A DNA stretch of 35,783 nt from Pseudomonadota bacterium (GTDB lineage: Bacteria > Pseudomonadota > Alphaproteobacteria > Micavibrionales > UBA2020). The DNA is taken from positions 1 through 35,783 of the forward strand of contig JAEXMB010000041.1 of assembly GCA_023444705.1 (NCBI GenBank), written 5' to 3'. Made by a program: the position numbers and the translations under genes. Below, piece by piece: positions 17,394 through 24,735 of the stretch (the first letter of the stretch is position 1; the number at the start of each line of letters is the position of its first letter). Below the pieces are notes generated by a model. That model made no database searches and had not been told where the DNA came from. It saw only the letters and a list, made by a program, of their open reading frames with translations.

Positions 17394-17422
17394 ATATAAC
17401 ACTAGAAATTGCATTATGTCAA
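17394..17422 (-). promoter_or_regulatory. Strong sigma-70 promoter for the 17081-17359 gene
   Basis: Consensus TTGACA (17422-17417) and TTATAT (17399-17394) are spaced 17 bases apart, about 35 bases before the start codon and just past the parE stop. Confidence 0.75.
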
Positions 17423-17432
17423 ATGTTTTATG

Positions 17433-19427
17433 TTAGATATCGATATCCTGCACGAAGCTCGCGTTTTCCTGGATGAAGGTAAAGCGCGCCTCGGGGTTTT
17501 TGCCCATCAGGCGGTCGATCAGGTGGGCTGTTGTCCCCTCCTCCGGCTTGGCATGGCGCAAGGGACGCTGGCCTTCAGCCATACGCTCGGCCTGCGGCAG
17601 GGTTACGCGCACAAGGCTGCGCTTTTTGGGGTCCATCGTGGTTTCTTTAAGTTGCGCGGCAGGCATCTCGCCCAAACCTTTGAAGCGACTAATTTCTATC
17701 TTTTTCTTTCCCTTGAAGGTCGTTTTCATCAGCTCTTCTTTATGGGCATCGTCGCGCGCATAAACGCTCTCGCCACCGGCGACAAGACGATAAAGCGGCG
17801 GCAGGGCCAGATAAAGCGCCCCCTTTTCGATCAGCCCGCGCATTTCCTGATAGAACAAGGTAATCAGCAGCGAGGCAATGTGAGCGCCATCCACGTCCGC
17901 GTCGGTCATGATGATGACGCGCTCGTAGCGCAACTTGTCGATACTGAAGTCCTTACCCACGCCGCAACCAAGCGCCTGAATAAGGTCGCTGATCTCCTGG
18001 TTCTGGCGGATCTTGTCGGTCGTAGCACTGGCAACGTTGAGGACCTTGCCGCGCAGGGGTAGGATGGCCTGTGTCTCGCGGTTACGGGCCTGCTTGGCCG
18101 AACCGCCCGCCGAGTCACCCTCAACGATAAAGATTTCAGTGCCTTCGGATGATTTTCTCGCGCAATCTGCAAGCTTGCCGGGCAGGCGCAACTTGCGCGT
18201 GGCCGATTTGCGGGTCATTTCCTGCGCATCTTTGGCGCGCTTGCGCTCCTCGGCCTGCGTGATGAGGTAATCAAGCAGATATTTGCTGCTGGCAGGGTCG
18301 CCGGTCAGCCAATGCTCGAAGTGATCCTTGACCGCGCTTTCGACATAACGCGCCGCCTGCGCGCTGGTCAGCTTGTCCTTGGTCTGCCCCTGAAAATGCG
18401 GATCGCGGATGAAGATGGACAGCAGCACGGTGGCCGAGCCGAAAATGTCATCCGGCGTCAGCGCAGCACCCTTCTTGTTGCCGATCAGTTCGGCATAGCT
18501 CTTGATCCCCTTGGACAGCGCACCGCGCAGGCCCTGCACGTGTGTGCCGCCTTCGGGCGTGGGGATGGTGTTACAATAGGAGGAAATCCAGCCCTCTTCT
18601 TCTTCCTCGGTCCACGCGATAGCGAATTCGCAACGGCCTTCGTTATCGGCAAAGTCGACCGAGCCATAGAACGGCTTGGGCGTCAGCAGGGTTTTTCCCT
18701 CGACCAAGGTATAAAGGTAATCAAGGATACCGTTGGGAAACTTGATGGTTTCACTTTGCGGAACATTGTCGCGTCCCTTGAGCAGCTCGGGATCGCAACT
18801 CCAGACGATTTCAACACCGCGGTACAGATAGGCTTTGGAGCGCGCGAGCTTGTAGATCGTCAACGGGTTGAACGCCATATCCTCGCCAAAGATCTGCGTA
18901 TCGGGAACGAAGGTCACGGTGGTGCCGCGCTCTTTGGTATCGCCAAGTTTCTTGAGCTTGCCCTTGGGCAGGCCACGGCTGTAGACCTGCTCGTACAGCA
19001 CCTTGTCGCGCGCGACCTGTACGGTCATCTCCGACGACAGTGCGTTGACGACGGACGAGCCGACCCCGTGCAGACCGCCAGAGGTGTTATATGCCTTGCC
19101 GCTGAACTTGCCGCCCGAGTGCAGGGTGGTGAAGATCACCTCAAGCGCCGACTTGCCGGGAAACTTGGGGTGGTTGTCGACAGGAATGCCGCGCCCGTTA
19201 TCGCTAATGATCATGCGGTTGCCGGGCTGGAGCGTCATTTCGATGCGGCTGGCGTGACCGGCCACGGCCTCGTCCATCGCGTTATCCAGAATTTCGCTGA
19301 CCAGGTGGTGCATGGCACGTTCGTCCGTGCCGCCGATGTACATGCCGGGGCGCTTGCGGACGGGCTCAAGGCCTTCCAGCACCTCGATGTCGGCTGCTGA
19401 ATATTCACCTTTTTTGGTCGCGGTCAT
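17433..19427 (-). CDS. parE: DNA topoisomerase IV subunit B
   Basis: ParE is the ATPase subunit of topoisomerase IV, which decatenates daughter chromosomes. The protein is 664 residues. The GHKL ATPase domain shows E45 and N49 in SEILDNAMDEA, DNGRGIPVD from residue 76, and GGLHGVGSSVVNALS near 117. The TOPRIM domain has E436-GDSAGG, PLRGKVLNV and the metal-binding D509-A-D-V-D. The 664-residue length, without the long insertion of many GyrB proteins, and the C-terminal ending NASFVQDIDI favour ParE over GyrB. The frame extends to 19478, but AGGAAAG lies 6 bases before the ATG at 19427. parC is not in the window. Confidence 0.93.
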   Translation of the reverse strand: MTATKKGEYSAADIEVLEGLEPVRKRPGMYIGGTDERAMHHLVSEILDNAMDEAVAGHASRIEMTLQPGNRMIISDNGRGIPVDNHPKFPGKSALEVIFTTLHSGGKFSGKAYNTSGGLHGVGSSVVNALSSEMTVQVARDKVLYEQVYSRGLPKGKLKKLGDTKERGTTVTFVPDTQIFGEDMAFNPLTIYKLARSKAYLYRGVEIVWSCDPELLKGRDNVPQSETIKFPNGILDYLYTLVEGKTLLTPKPFYGSVDFADNEGRCEFAIAWTEEEEEGWISSYCNTIPTPEGGTHVQGLRGALSKGIKSYAELIGNKKGAALTPDDIFGSATVLLSIFIRDPHFQGQTKDKLTSAQAARYVESAVKDHFEHWLTGDPASSKYLLDYLITQAEERKRAKDAQEMTRKSATRKLRLPGKLADCARKSSEGTEIFIVEGDSAGGSAKQARNRETQAILPLRGKVLNVASATTDKIRQNQEISDLIQALGCGVGKDFSIDKLRYERVIIMTDADVDGAHIASLLITLFYQEMRGLIEKGALYLALPPLYRLVAGGESVYARDDAHKEELMKTTFKGKKKIEISRFKGLGEMPAAQLKETTMDPKKRSLVRVTLPQAERMAEGQRPLRHAKPEEGTTAHLIDRLMGKNPEARFTFIQENASFVQDIDI

Positions 19428-19478
19428 AGACGGCTTTCCTTCGCGCGTGTGGTCGGATCGAAACGAGAACAGGCGCAA

Positions 19479-19507
19479 AGGTTAACGAAACACGCGCGTT
19501 ATATCAA
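19479..19507 (-). promoter_or_regulatory. Possible parE promoter
   Basis: TTGATA (19507-19502) lies 17 bases before TAACCT (19484-19479). The -35 is good and the -10 weak; it is about 50 bases upstream of the start codon. Confidence 0.35.
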
Positions 19508-19551
19508 TACTCTATGCAAGCATTGCTTTGGCCCGCCTGCAGGCACATTCA

Positions 19552-19579
19552 TTGTTTTTGCTAACCGCCTGATTATAAT
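19552..19579 (+). promoter_or_regulatory. Sigma-70 promoter for yciA
   Basis: TTGTTT (19552-19557) and consensus TATAAT (19574-19579) are spaced 16 bases apart; the predicted leader is about 18 bases with AAAGGA before the ATG. Confidence 0.6.
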
Positions 19580-19603
19580 AAGGCTGTCTTGAAAGGATCG
19601 CCC

Positions 19604-19993
19604 ATGTCATTCGAACATCCCGATTACCACTGCTGCCCTTCCCTGCGCACCATCGCCATGCCCGCGGACGCCAACGCCAACGGCGATATTTTCGGCGGCT
19701 GGCTGTTGTCGCAGATGGATCTGGCGGGCAGCGTCGTCGCCGTGCAAAAGGCGAAAAGCAAAGTCGCGACCGTGGGCATCGAGGCGATGAGCTTTCACCA
19801 GCCCGTCTTCGTCGGCGATGAGGTCAGCTGCTATTGCACCATCGAAAAAGTCGGCCGCACGTCGATCACCGTCAAGGTCGACACATGGGCGCGCACGCGC
19901 GTGGCGGAAAGCGCGCGCAAGGTGACCGAGGGCAAGTTCACCTATGTCACCATCGGCGACGACCGCAAGCCCATTCCCGTCGTGCGCGACTAA
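19604..19993 (+). CDS. yciA: Acyl-CoA thioesterase, YciA-type hotdog protein
   Basis: YciA-family enzymes hydrolyse a broad range of acyl-CoAs in the cytoplasm, releasing free acids and CoA. The protein is 129 residues, one hotdog domain. The family signature ANGDIFGGWLLSQMDLAG occupies residues 25-42, with D39 matching the catalytic aspartate of H. influenzae YciA. MSFHQPVFVGDEVSCYC and the strand VGRTSITVKVDTW follow as expected. An in-frame TTG 15 bases upstream is rejected because AAAGGA is 7 bases before the ATG. The next gene starts 12 bases after the stop, so the two form an operon. Confidence 0.93.
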   Translation: MSFEHPDYHCCPSLRTIAMPADANANGDIFGGWLLSQMDLAGSVVAVQKAKSKVATVGIEAMSFHQPVFVGDEVSCYCTIEKVGRTSITVKVDTWARTRVAESARKVTEGKFTYVTIGDDRKPIPVVRD

Positions 19994-20005
19994 AGGGACG
20001 CCACC

Positions 20006-21175
20006 ATGACCCAGCCCCGTATCGACAAAAAGACCTTCAACCTGATCGCCGGCGGCGCCGGCGTGCTGGCCGTGCTGGTATTGCTGTTTGGCGTGCTGGA
20101 CGTCAAATTGCCATCGCTCTCTTTCGGCAAAAAACAGGCCGCCGTGCAAGGCCCCGCCTATCCGATCTACGACGAAGCGTCCTTCACCGCGCTGACGCAG
20201 AATTATCATATCGAACCACCGCAGGCGCCAAGCCTGACCTTTGACATTTCCCTGCCACAGGAATGGACGGTCGAAAACGTCGCAACCGATACGTCAGAAG
20301 CCTTCAGCAAGCAGATCATCGGCGATGTCGCCCTGCTGCGCAGCCCCTATATCGGCACCAACCGTCCCGAATTGCGCGTGCAGACCACTATGCTGCGCAA
20401 CGACATCGAAGCCGCGACTTGGCTTGAACACTACATCCTCACCAACAGCTATATCCCGCAGGATAAAGTCGCCGCTGTCAGCCTCACGCGCGCCCACGGC
20501 GCCTTCACCTATATCAACCCCGAAGGCAAGGTGATGCTGGTGCAGGCGGCCGTCCATTTCAACGGGCGCGAGGCCGTACTGGCACGCCTTGAAATGCCGC
20601 TGGCGTTTCAGGACGCCCTTGGCTTCATGCAAAAACGCGCGATTGAAAGCTTCAAGCTGACCGCCGCCGAAGACAAAACCGTGGAGGAGCAAAAATCCTT
20701 TACGCTGGCGGAGCTGATCAAGTTCAACTATCCCGCCTCGTGGGAGCTGGCCCCGCCCAACCTGCGCGACATCGACCGCCTGAGCGTGCAGCTGTTCAAC
20801 AAGAACAGCGCCGGCACCTTTCAGGGGTATATCCAGATGTTCGTCATCCGCCGCAAACCCGAAACCTCGCTGGAAAAAGAAACTGTACGTCTGCGAGACT
20901 ACATCACCAATGCCGTGCGCCTGAATATCGACAAGATGACCGAGCAGCGCCCCCTGCCCGCGCTCAGCCGTTTTGCCTTCAACCGGCTTGAAACCTACAG
21001 CGCCAGCAGTGCGGACAATCCCAATAATCCCGCGCAGGAACTGCGCCTGATCACGCTGGGCAACAGCGACCATTACATCTTTATCATGATGCTCAGCCCC
21101 CAGCGCGCCGTCGACCTTTATAACTGGGGCCGCAACAAACGCGCGCTCGACCTTATCGCGGCATCGTTGCAGTAG
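20006..21175 (+). CDS. Membrane-anchored protein with two similar unknown domains
   Basis: The product is 389 residues. One N-terminal membrane helix (about 11-33, FNLIAGGAGVLAVLVLLFGVL) has a short cytoplasmic start, so the bulk is probably periplasmic. The rest looks like two related domains, about 73-220 and 232-386. Each opens with a strand-Pro-x-x-Trp motif (FDISLPQEWTVE and IKFNYPASWELA), contains a long helix and an amphipathic strand set, and ends with a helix (DALGFMQKRAIESFKL and WGRNKRALDLIAASL). This layout recalls PsbP/Mog1-like lipocalin-type folds, but that is inference. AGGGA lies 8 bases before the ATG. It shares an operon with yciA, and its 3' end overlaps the alkB-like gene by 23 bases. 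Confidence 0.8.
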   Translation: MTQPRIDKKTFNLIAGGAGVLAVLVLLFGVLDVKLPSLSFGKKQAAVQGPAYPIYDEASFTALTQNYHIEPPQAPSLTFDISLPQEWTVENVATDTSEAFSKQIIGDVALLRSPYIGTNRPELRVQTTMLRNDIEAATWLEHYILTNSYIPQDKVAAVSLTRAHGAFTYINPEGKVMLVQAAVHFNGREAVLARLEMPLAFQDALGFMQKRAIESFKLTAAEDKTVEEQKSFTLAELIKFNYPASWELAPPNLRDIDRLSVQLFNKNSAGTFQGYIQMFVIRRKPETSLEKETVRLRDYITNAVRLNIDKMTEQRPLPALSRFAFNRLETYSASSADNPNNPAQELRLITLGNSDHYIFIMMLSPQRAVDLYNWGRNKRALDLIAASLQ

Positions 21176-21785
21176 CCTGCGTTTCAATCGTGCGGAAAGT
21201 CAGGTTGATGCGTGGCGCATGAACGCGCGCGCTTGGCGGCAGACGGTGCAGCCAATGCGTCTGCGTCGCCCCCTTCATGACCAGCAAACTGCCATGTTCC
21301 AGTGTCATGGAAAGGGTTTCGCTAGTCTTTTTGTGCTTGAAGGCGAATTTACGCGCCGCACCCAGGCTGAGTGACCCTATGGCGCCGTCGCGCTTCAAAT
21401 CTCTTTCTGCGTCGCTGTGCCACGCCATCCCCTCGCTGCCGTCGTGGTAAAGGTTTAGCAGACATGAATTATATGTCTCGCCACTGCTCGCCTCTACAAG
21501 CGCCTTAAGCGCCAGCAAGGGTGCGGTCCATGCCAGCGCCGTCTTGGTCACGCCAGAATAGGTATAAGAAAATGGCGCATCGGCATACCATGCAACCTTG
21601 CGTCGGGTCGTTATTTTCTTGCCCATGATAACGGCTTCGTCATGCCGCCAGGCAATATCGCGCATCAACAGAGCAAAGTATTCGCTCGCCTGTTCTGCGG
21701 ACATGACCGGCCCGTAATAAAGCGCAATGCCGTCATACGGCAAAAGATTACGCGCCCCTGCACCTGCTTCGCTAAAAAGATCCAT
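21153..21785 (-). CDS. alkB: AlkB-like 2-oxoglutarate/Fe(II) dioxygenase
   Basis: The family removes alkyl groups from damaged nucleic-acid bases by oxidative demethylation. The product is 210 residues. The iron triad is H123-x-D125 in MAWHSDAE and H180 in THWLHRLP, and the 2-oxoglutarate and substrate arginines are R192 and R198 in PRINLTFR. The substrate-lid part (RRKVAWYADAPFSYTYSG, NSCLLNLYHDGSEG) resembles the ALKBH2/3-type group rather than E. coli AlkB. No ribosome binding site precedes the ATG, but TATAAT ends 8 bases before it, so the mRNA may be leaderless. The stop lies inside the convergent neighbour. Confidence 0.9.
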   Translation of the reverse strand: MDLFSEAGAGARNLLPYDGIALYYGPVMSAEQASEYFALLMRDIAWRHDEAVIMGKKITTRRKVAWYADAPFSYTYSGVTKTALAWTAPLLALKALVEASSGETYNSCLLNLYHDGSEGMAWHSDAERDLKRDGAIGSLSLGAARKFAFKHKKTSETLSMTLEHGSLLVMKGATQTHWLHRLPPSARVHAPRINLTFRTIETQATATMPR

Positions 21786-21793
21786 GTCGTATA

Positions 21794-21799
21794 ATTATA
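21794..21799 (-). promoter_or_regulatory. -10 box of the alkB-like gene
   Basis: TATAAT (21799-21794) predicts a transcription start near 21787, two bases before the ATG. The -35 is unclear: TTGCCA is 14 bases and TTGCCT 19 bases upstream. Confidence 0.4.
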
Positions 21800-21832
21800 T
21801 TTGCAGGCACGCTTGGCAAGGCAAAGCACGGC

Positions 21833-21869
21833 ACAAAAAAGCCCCGCAATCGCTTGCGGGGCTTTTTGT
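21833..21869 (-). terminator. Rho-independent terminator after glnA
   Basis: Perfect 14-base arms (21836-21849 with 21854-21867) with loop TCGC end in a T-run on the minus strand. The structure is symmetric and could also stop plus-strand transcription. It lies 14 bases past the glnA stop and just upstream of the alkB promoter. Confidence 0.92.
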
Positions 21870-21882
21870 TTGGCGGAAACCG

Positions 21883-23379
21883 TCAAACCGAATAATACAT
21901 CGCGAATTCGATCGGGTGCGGCATGGTCTCGTATGCCTTGACCTCGGCATAACGCAGTTCCAGATAGGCATCGATGAAATCCTTGCTGAACACGTCGCCT
22001 TTGAGCAGGAAATCGTGATCGTCGCGCAGGGCATCAAGCGCATCGCGCAGGCTGCCGCAAACGGTGGGGATTTCCGCGAGTTCATCCGGCGGCAGGTCAT
22101 AGAGGTTCTTGTCCATCGCCTCGCCGGGGTGGATTTTCTTGGCGATGCCGTCAAGCCCCGCCATCAGCATCGCGGCAAAGGCCAGATAGCTGTTGGCCGC
22201 CGGATCGGGGAAGCGCACCTCCACACGTTTCGCCTTGGGGCTGACCGCATAAGGAATGCGGCACGATGCAGAACGGTTGCGCGCCGAATAGGCCAGCAGC
22301 ACGGGCGCCTCGTAACCCGGCACCAGGCGCTTGTAGCTGTTGGTGGTCGGGTTGGTGATGGCGTTGAGCGCCTTGGCGTGCTTGATGATGCCGCCGATGT
22401 AATACAGGCAGGTTTCCGACAGGTCCGCATAGCTGTTACCGGCGAACAGCGGCTTGCCGCCCTTCCACACCGACTGGTGGACGTGCATGCCAGAGCCGTT
22501 GTCGCCATAGACAGGCTTGGGCAGGAAGGTCGCGGTTTTGCCAAAGGCATGCGCAACGTTATGCACGACGTATTTATACAGTTGCATGTGGTCGGCGCTA
22601 TTGACCAGAGTTGAGAACTTCAGGCCAAGTTCTACCTGCGCTGGCGCGACTTCATGGTGGTGCTTTTCCATCGGCACACCCATGCGCATCAGCACCGACG
22701 TCATTTCCGCACGCAGATCGACGGTGCTGTCGATGGGTGCTACGGGGAAATAGCCGCCCTTGACCGCCGGACGGTGTGCAAGGTTGCCGTGTTCGTATTC
22801 GCGCGCGGAGTTGGCGGGGCTTTCGACGCTGTCGATCTGATAGCCCACGCGGTTCATCGACACGTCAAAACGCACGTCGTCAAAGATAAAGAACTCGGCC
22901 TCAGGCCCGAAATAGGCCGTATCGCCGATGCCGGTCGATTTCAGGTATTGCTCGGCGGCCTTGGCAATGCTGCGCGGATCGCGGTTATAAGGCTTACCGG
23001 TGGCGGGTTCATAGACGTCGCAAAAGACATTGACGGTCGGAATAGCCGTAAACGGGTCAAGCACGGCCGTCGACACATCAGGGCGCAGGACCATGTCGGA
23101 TTCATTGATGGCCTTCCAGCCCGCGATGGACGAGCCGTCGAACATCACGCCTTCGGCGATCAGGCTCTCATCCACGGTCGAGATATGTTGCGCCGTATGC
23201 TGCAGCTTGCCGCGCAGGTCGGTGAAGCGGAACGAGACATACTCCGCCTTGCTCTCGCGCAGCAGCTTGAAGAACGCGCGCGTATCCTGCTTGCCGCCCT
23301 TGATGGCCTCCATATGTTGTGCCGGCATCTTGGCGGCAGCTGTTTTGCGGGCGGCGGGTTTGGTCTTCTTGGTGGCCAT
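21883..23379 (-). CDS. glnA: Type I glutamine synthetase
   Basis: GlnA makes glutamine from glutamate, ammonia and ATP, the main ammonia assimilation step. The protein is 498 residues. Signatures include FDGSSIAGWK (80-89), the metal and substrate segments FGPEAEFFIFDD and KHHHEVAPAQVELG, and NRSASCRIP. The adenylylation site is Y427 in NLYDLPPDE, matching E. coli Y397 with a 30-residue offset. The offset is an N-terminal extension rich in Ala and Lys (MATKKTKPAARKTAAAK) not seen in ordinary GlnA. The start is well supported by AAGGAG 8 bases upstream. It follows glnB by 52 bases and is probably expressed from the sigma-54 promoter before glnB, with activity set by adenylylation. Confidence 0.96.
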   Translation of the reverse strand: MATKKTKPAARKTAAAKMPAQHMEAIKGGKQDTRAFFKLLRESKAEYVSFRFTDLRGKLQHTAQHISTVDESLIAEGVMFDGSSIAGWKAINESDMVLRPDVSTAVLDPFTAIPTVNVFCDVYEPATGKPYNRDPRSIAKAAEQYLKSTGIGDTAYFGPEAEFFIFDDVRFDVSMNRVGYQIDSVESPANSAREYEHGNLAHRPAVKGGYFPVAPIDSTVDLRAEMTSVLMRMGVPMEKHHHEVAPAQVELGLKFSTLVNSADHMQLYKYVVHNVAHAFGKTATFLPKPVYGDNGSGMHVHQSVWKGGKPLFAGNSYADLSETCLYYIGGIIKHAKALNAITNPTTNSYKRLVPGYEAPVLLAYSARNRSASCRIPYAVSPKAKRVEVRFPDPAANSYLAFAAMLMAGLDGIAKKIHPGEAMDKNLYDLPPDELAEIPTVCGSLRDALDALRDDHDFLLKGDVFSKDFIDAYLELRYAEVKAYETMPHPIEFAMYYSV

Positions 23380-23431
23380 CTTGATTGCTCCTTGTATTTA
23401 TGGCGTCGTGGGCGTGTCGTCGTTGTTATTT

Positions 23432-23770
23432 TTAAATAGCGTCTTTGCCGCGTTCGCCGGTGCGCACGCGGATAACGTTTTCTACGGGCAGGACAAAGAT
23501 TTTGCCGTCGCCGATGCGCCCTGTGCGGGCCGCGGTTTCAATAGCCTCGATCACGGCATCGGCCATCTCGGCCTCCACCACCACCTCGACCTTGACCTTG
23601 GGCAGGAAATCGACAGCGTATTCAGCACCGCGATACAGTTCGGTATGGCCTTTCTGGCGGCCATGCCCGCGTACCTCGGTCACCGTCATCCCCTCAACGC
23701 CGGCCTTGATCAGGGCATCCCTGACCTCGTCCAGTTTGAAGGGTTTGATGATCGCTTCGATTTTTTTCAT
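23432..23770 (-). CDS. glnB: Nitrogen regulatory protein P-II
   Basis: PII is the trimeric signal protein that reads 2-oxoglutarate and ATP/ADP and controls GlnA adenylylation and NtrBC. The protein is 112 residues, the standard length. The uridylylated T-loop tyrosine is Y51 in YRGAEYAVDFLPK, and TGRIGDGKIFV and VIRVRTGERG are present. The genomic link to glnA and a separate start MKKIEAIIKPFKLDEV favour GlnB over GlnK; no amtB is next to it. AGGAG lies about 10 bases before the ATG at 23770; the frame is open to 23815 but that part is not family sequence. Confidence 0.96.
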   Translation of the reverse strand: MKKIEAIIKPFKLDEVRDALIKAGVEGMTVTEVRGHGRQKGHTELYRGAEYAVDFLPKVKVEVVVEAEMADAVIEAIETAARTGRIGDGKIFVLPVENVIRVRTGERGKDAI

Positions 23771-23808
23771 GACAGCTTTGCTCCTGATCGTAAAAGCCGC
23801 CAATCTTT

Positions 23809-23824
23809 TGCACACACCGTGCCA
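23809..23824 (-). promoter_or_regulatory. Sigma-54 (RpoN) promoter for glnBA
   Basis: TGGCACGGTGTGTGCA matches the -24/-12 consensus TGGCACRNNNNTTGCW with one mismatch; the GG and GC doublets have the correct spacing. Transcription should start near 23798, 28 bases before the glnB ATG. Just upstream is an AT-rich stretch (about 23825-23860) with an imperfect IHF-like site. I found no clear NtrC-binding pair, but nitrogen-limitation control by NtrC is the expected mode. Confidence 0.75.
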
Positions 23825-23922
23825 GATTTATATTATTGATATTTATATACATTTTAGCATTCAGCGGCGGATGAAATGCCTGTTTTTTGGGCAATTGCCT
23901 GTTTTTAAGGCAGCCTTGGGGC

Positions 23923-23952
23923 TTGACGGCACAGGGGGATTCCTGTCATAAA
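23923..23952 (+). promoter_or_regulatory. Sigma-70 promoter for tRNA-His
   Basis: TTGACG (23923-23928) and CATAAA (23947-23952) are spaced 18 bases apart, about 14 bases before the tRNA. Confidence 0.55.
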
Positions 23953-23965
23953 CCCCCTCACTTGT

Positions 23966-24041
23966 GGCGGCCGTAGCTCAGTGGTAGAGCGCTTGGTTGT
24001 GGTCCAAGATGTCGTGGGTTCAATCCCCATCGGTCGCCCCA
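23966..24041 (+). tRNA. tRNA-His (GTG)
   Basis: The cloverleaf has acceptor GCGGCCG paired with CGGTCGC (one G-U), D arm AGCTCAGTGGTAGAGC, anticodon stem CTTGG/CCAAG with loop TTGTGGT (anticodon GTG) and T loop GGTTCAATCCC. The encoded G at 23966 (position -1) faces the discriminator C, the identity feature of tRNA-His. CCA is encoded. Confidence 0.97.
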
Positions 24042-24071
24042 TTTTTACCTCTTTTACCGCACGAGGTTATA

Positions 24072-24728
24072 TTGCCCTCCCCCGCAACCGCATCGCGTGA
24101 ATTCATCTTCATCCGCCACGGCGAGAGCGAGTCAAACGCAGGCCTTGTCACCCAGTATCCACGCACCGTCAACCTGACGCCCAAAGGGGTTCAGCAGGCG
24201 CTTGATGCCGCAACACAGTGGCAGGACGCGCCCGATGTTTTTATTACCTCGAAATACCTGCGTACCCAGCAAACCGCGCAACCTTTCCTGAAAAAATTCC
24301 CCCATGTCCCCAGCGAAGAATGGGACATTCACGAATTCACCCATCTGGATCCGGATAAATACAAAGGAACGACATTCACGGACCGCCTACCCCATGTCCA
24401 GGCCTATTGGGAGAAGGCCGATCCGCAACACAAGGATGGCGCGCTTGCGGAAAGTTTTGCCGCATTCATGCAACGCTGCCTGAACACGCTGGAGCGCATG
24501 CGGCAAAGCCCGCATAGACGCAGTATGGCCTTTTGCCACGGCTTTTTCATGAAGGGGCTTATGCTTGCCGTCGACGGTCATTTTACTGCGGTCAACAGCG
24601 ATACCATGCGCAGGTTCTATACCTTCAACCAATCGGTGACGGTTGATAACTGCGGTATTATCCGTTTCGTTATTGAGGGTGATGCCATCAGCTACACGCT
24701 GGACAGCATTTCCCCCAACGATCAGTAA
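24072..24728 (+). CDS. Histidine phosphatase superfamily protein (phosphoglycerate mutase-like)
   Basis: The product is 218 residues in the branch-1 histidine phosphatase fold. The phospho-accepting H16 lies in FIFIRHGESESNAG, with the R/E residues of the pocket, and the second catalytic His is H156 in FCHGFFMKGLM. Target substrate cannot be told from sequence; sugar phosphates and phosphoproteins are both possible. The frame is open upstream into tRNA-His, which cannot be coding. The best start is the TTG at 24072 with CGAGG about 5 bases upstream. There is no promoter or terminator between it and tRNA-His, so they may be cotranscribed. It converges on kup with 7 bases between stops. Confidence 0.85.
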   Translation: MPSPATASREFIFIRHGESESNAGLVTQYPRTVNLTPKGVQQALDAATQWQDAPDVFITSKYLRTQQTAQPFLKKFPHVPSEEWDIHEFTHLDPDKYKGTTFTDRLPHVQAYWEKADPQHKDGALAESFAAFMQRCLNTLERMRQSPHRRSMAFCHGFFMKGLMLAVDGHFTAVNSDTMRRFYTFNQSVTVDNCGIIRFVIEGDAISYTLDSISPNDQ

Positions 24729-24735
24729 CCAGTCC

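Noticed and set aside
17433..19427. Assignment as GyrB
   Set aside because: Length and C-terminal ending fit ParE better; the GHKL and TOPRIM motifs alone do not decide, so a small doubt remains.
23997..24728. ATG at 23997 as start of the histidine phosphatase
   Set aside because: It lies inside tRNA-His; the first plausible start after the tRNA is the TTG at 24072.
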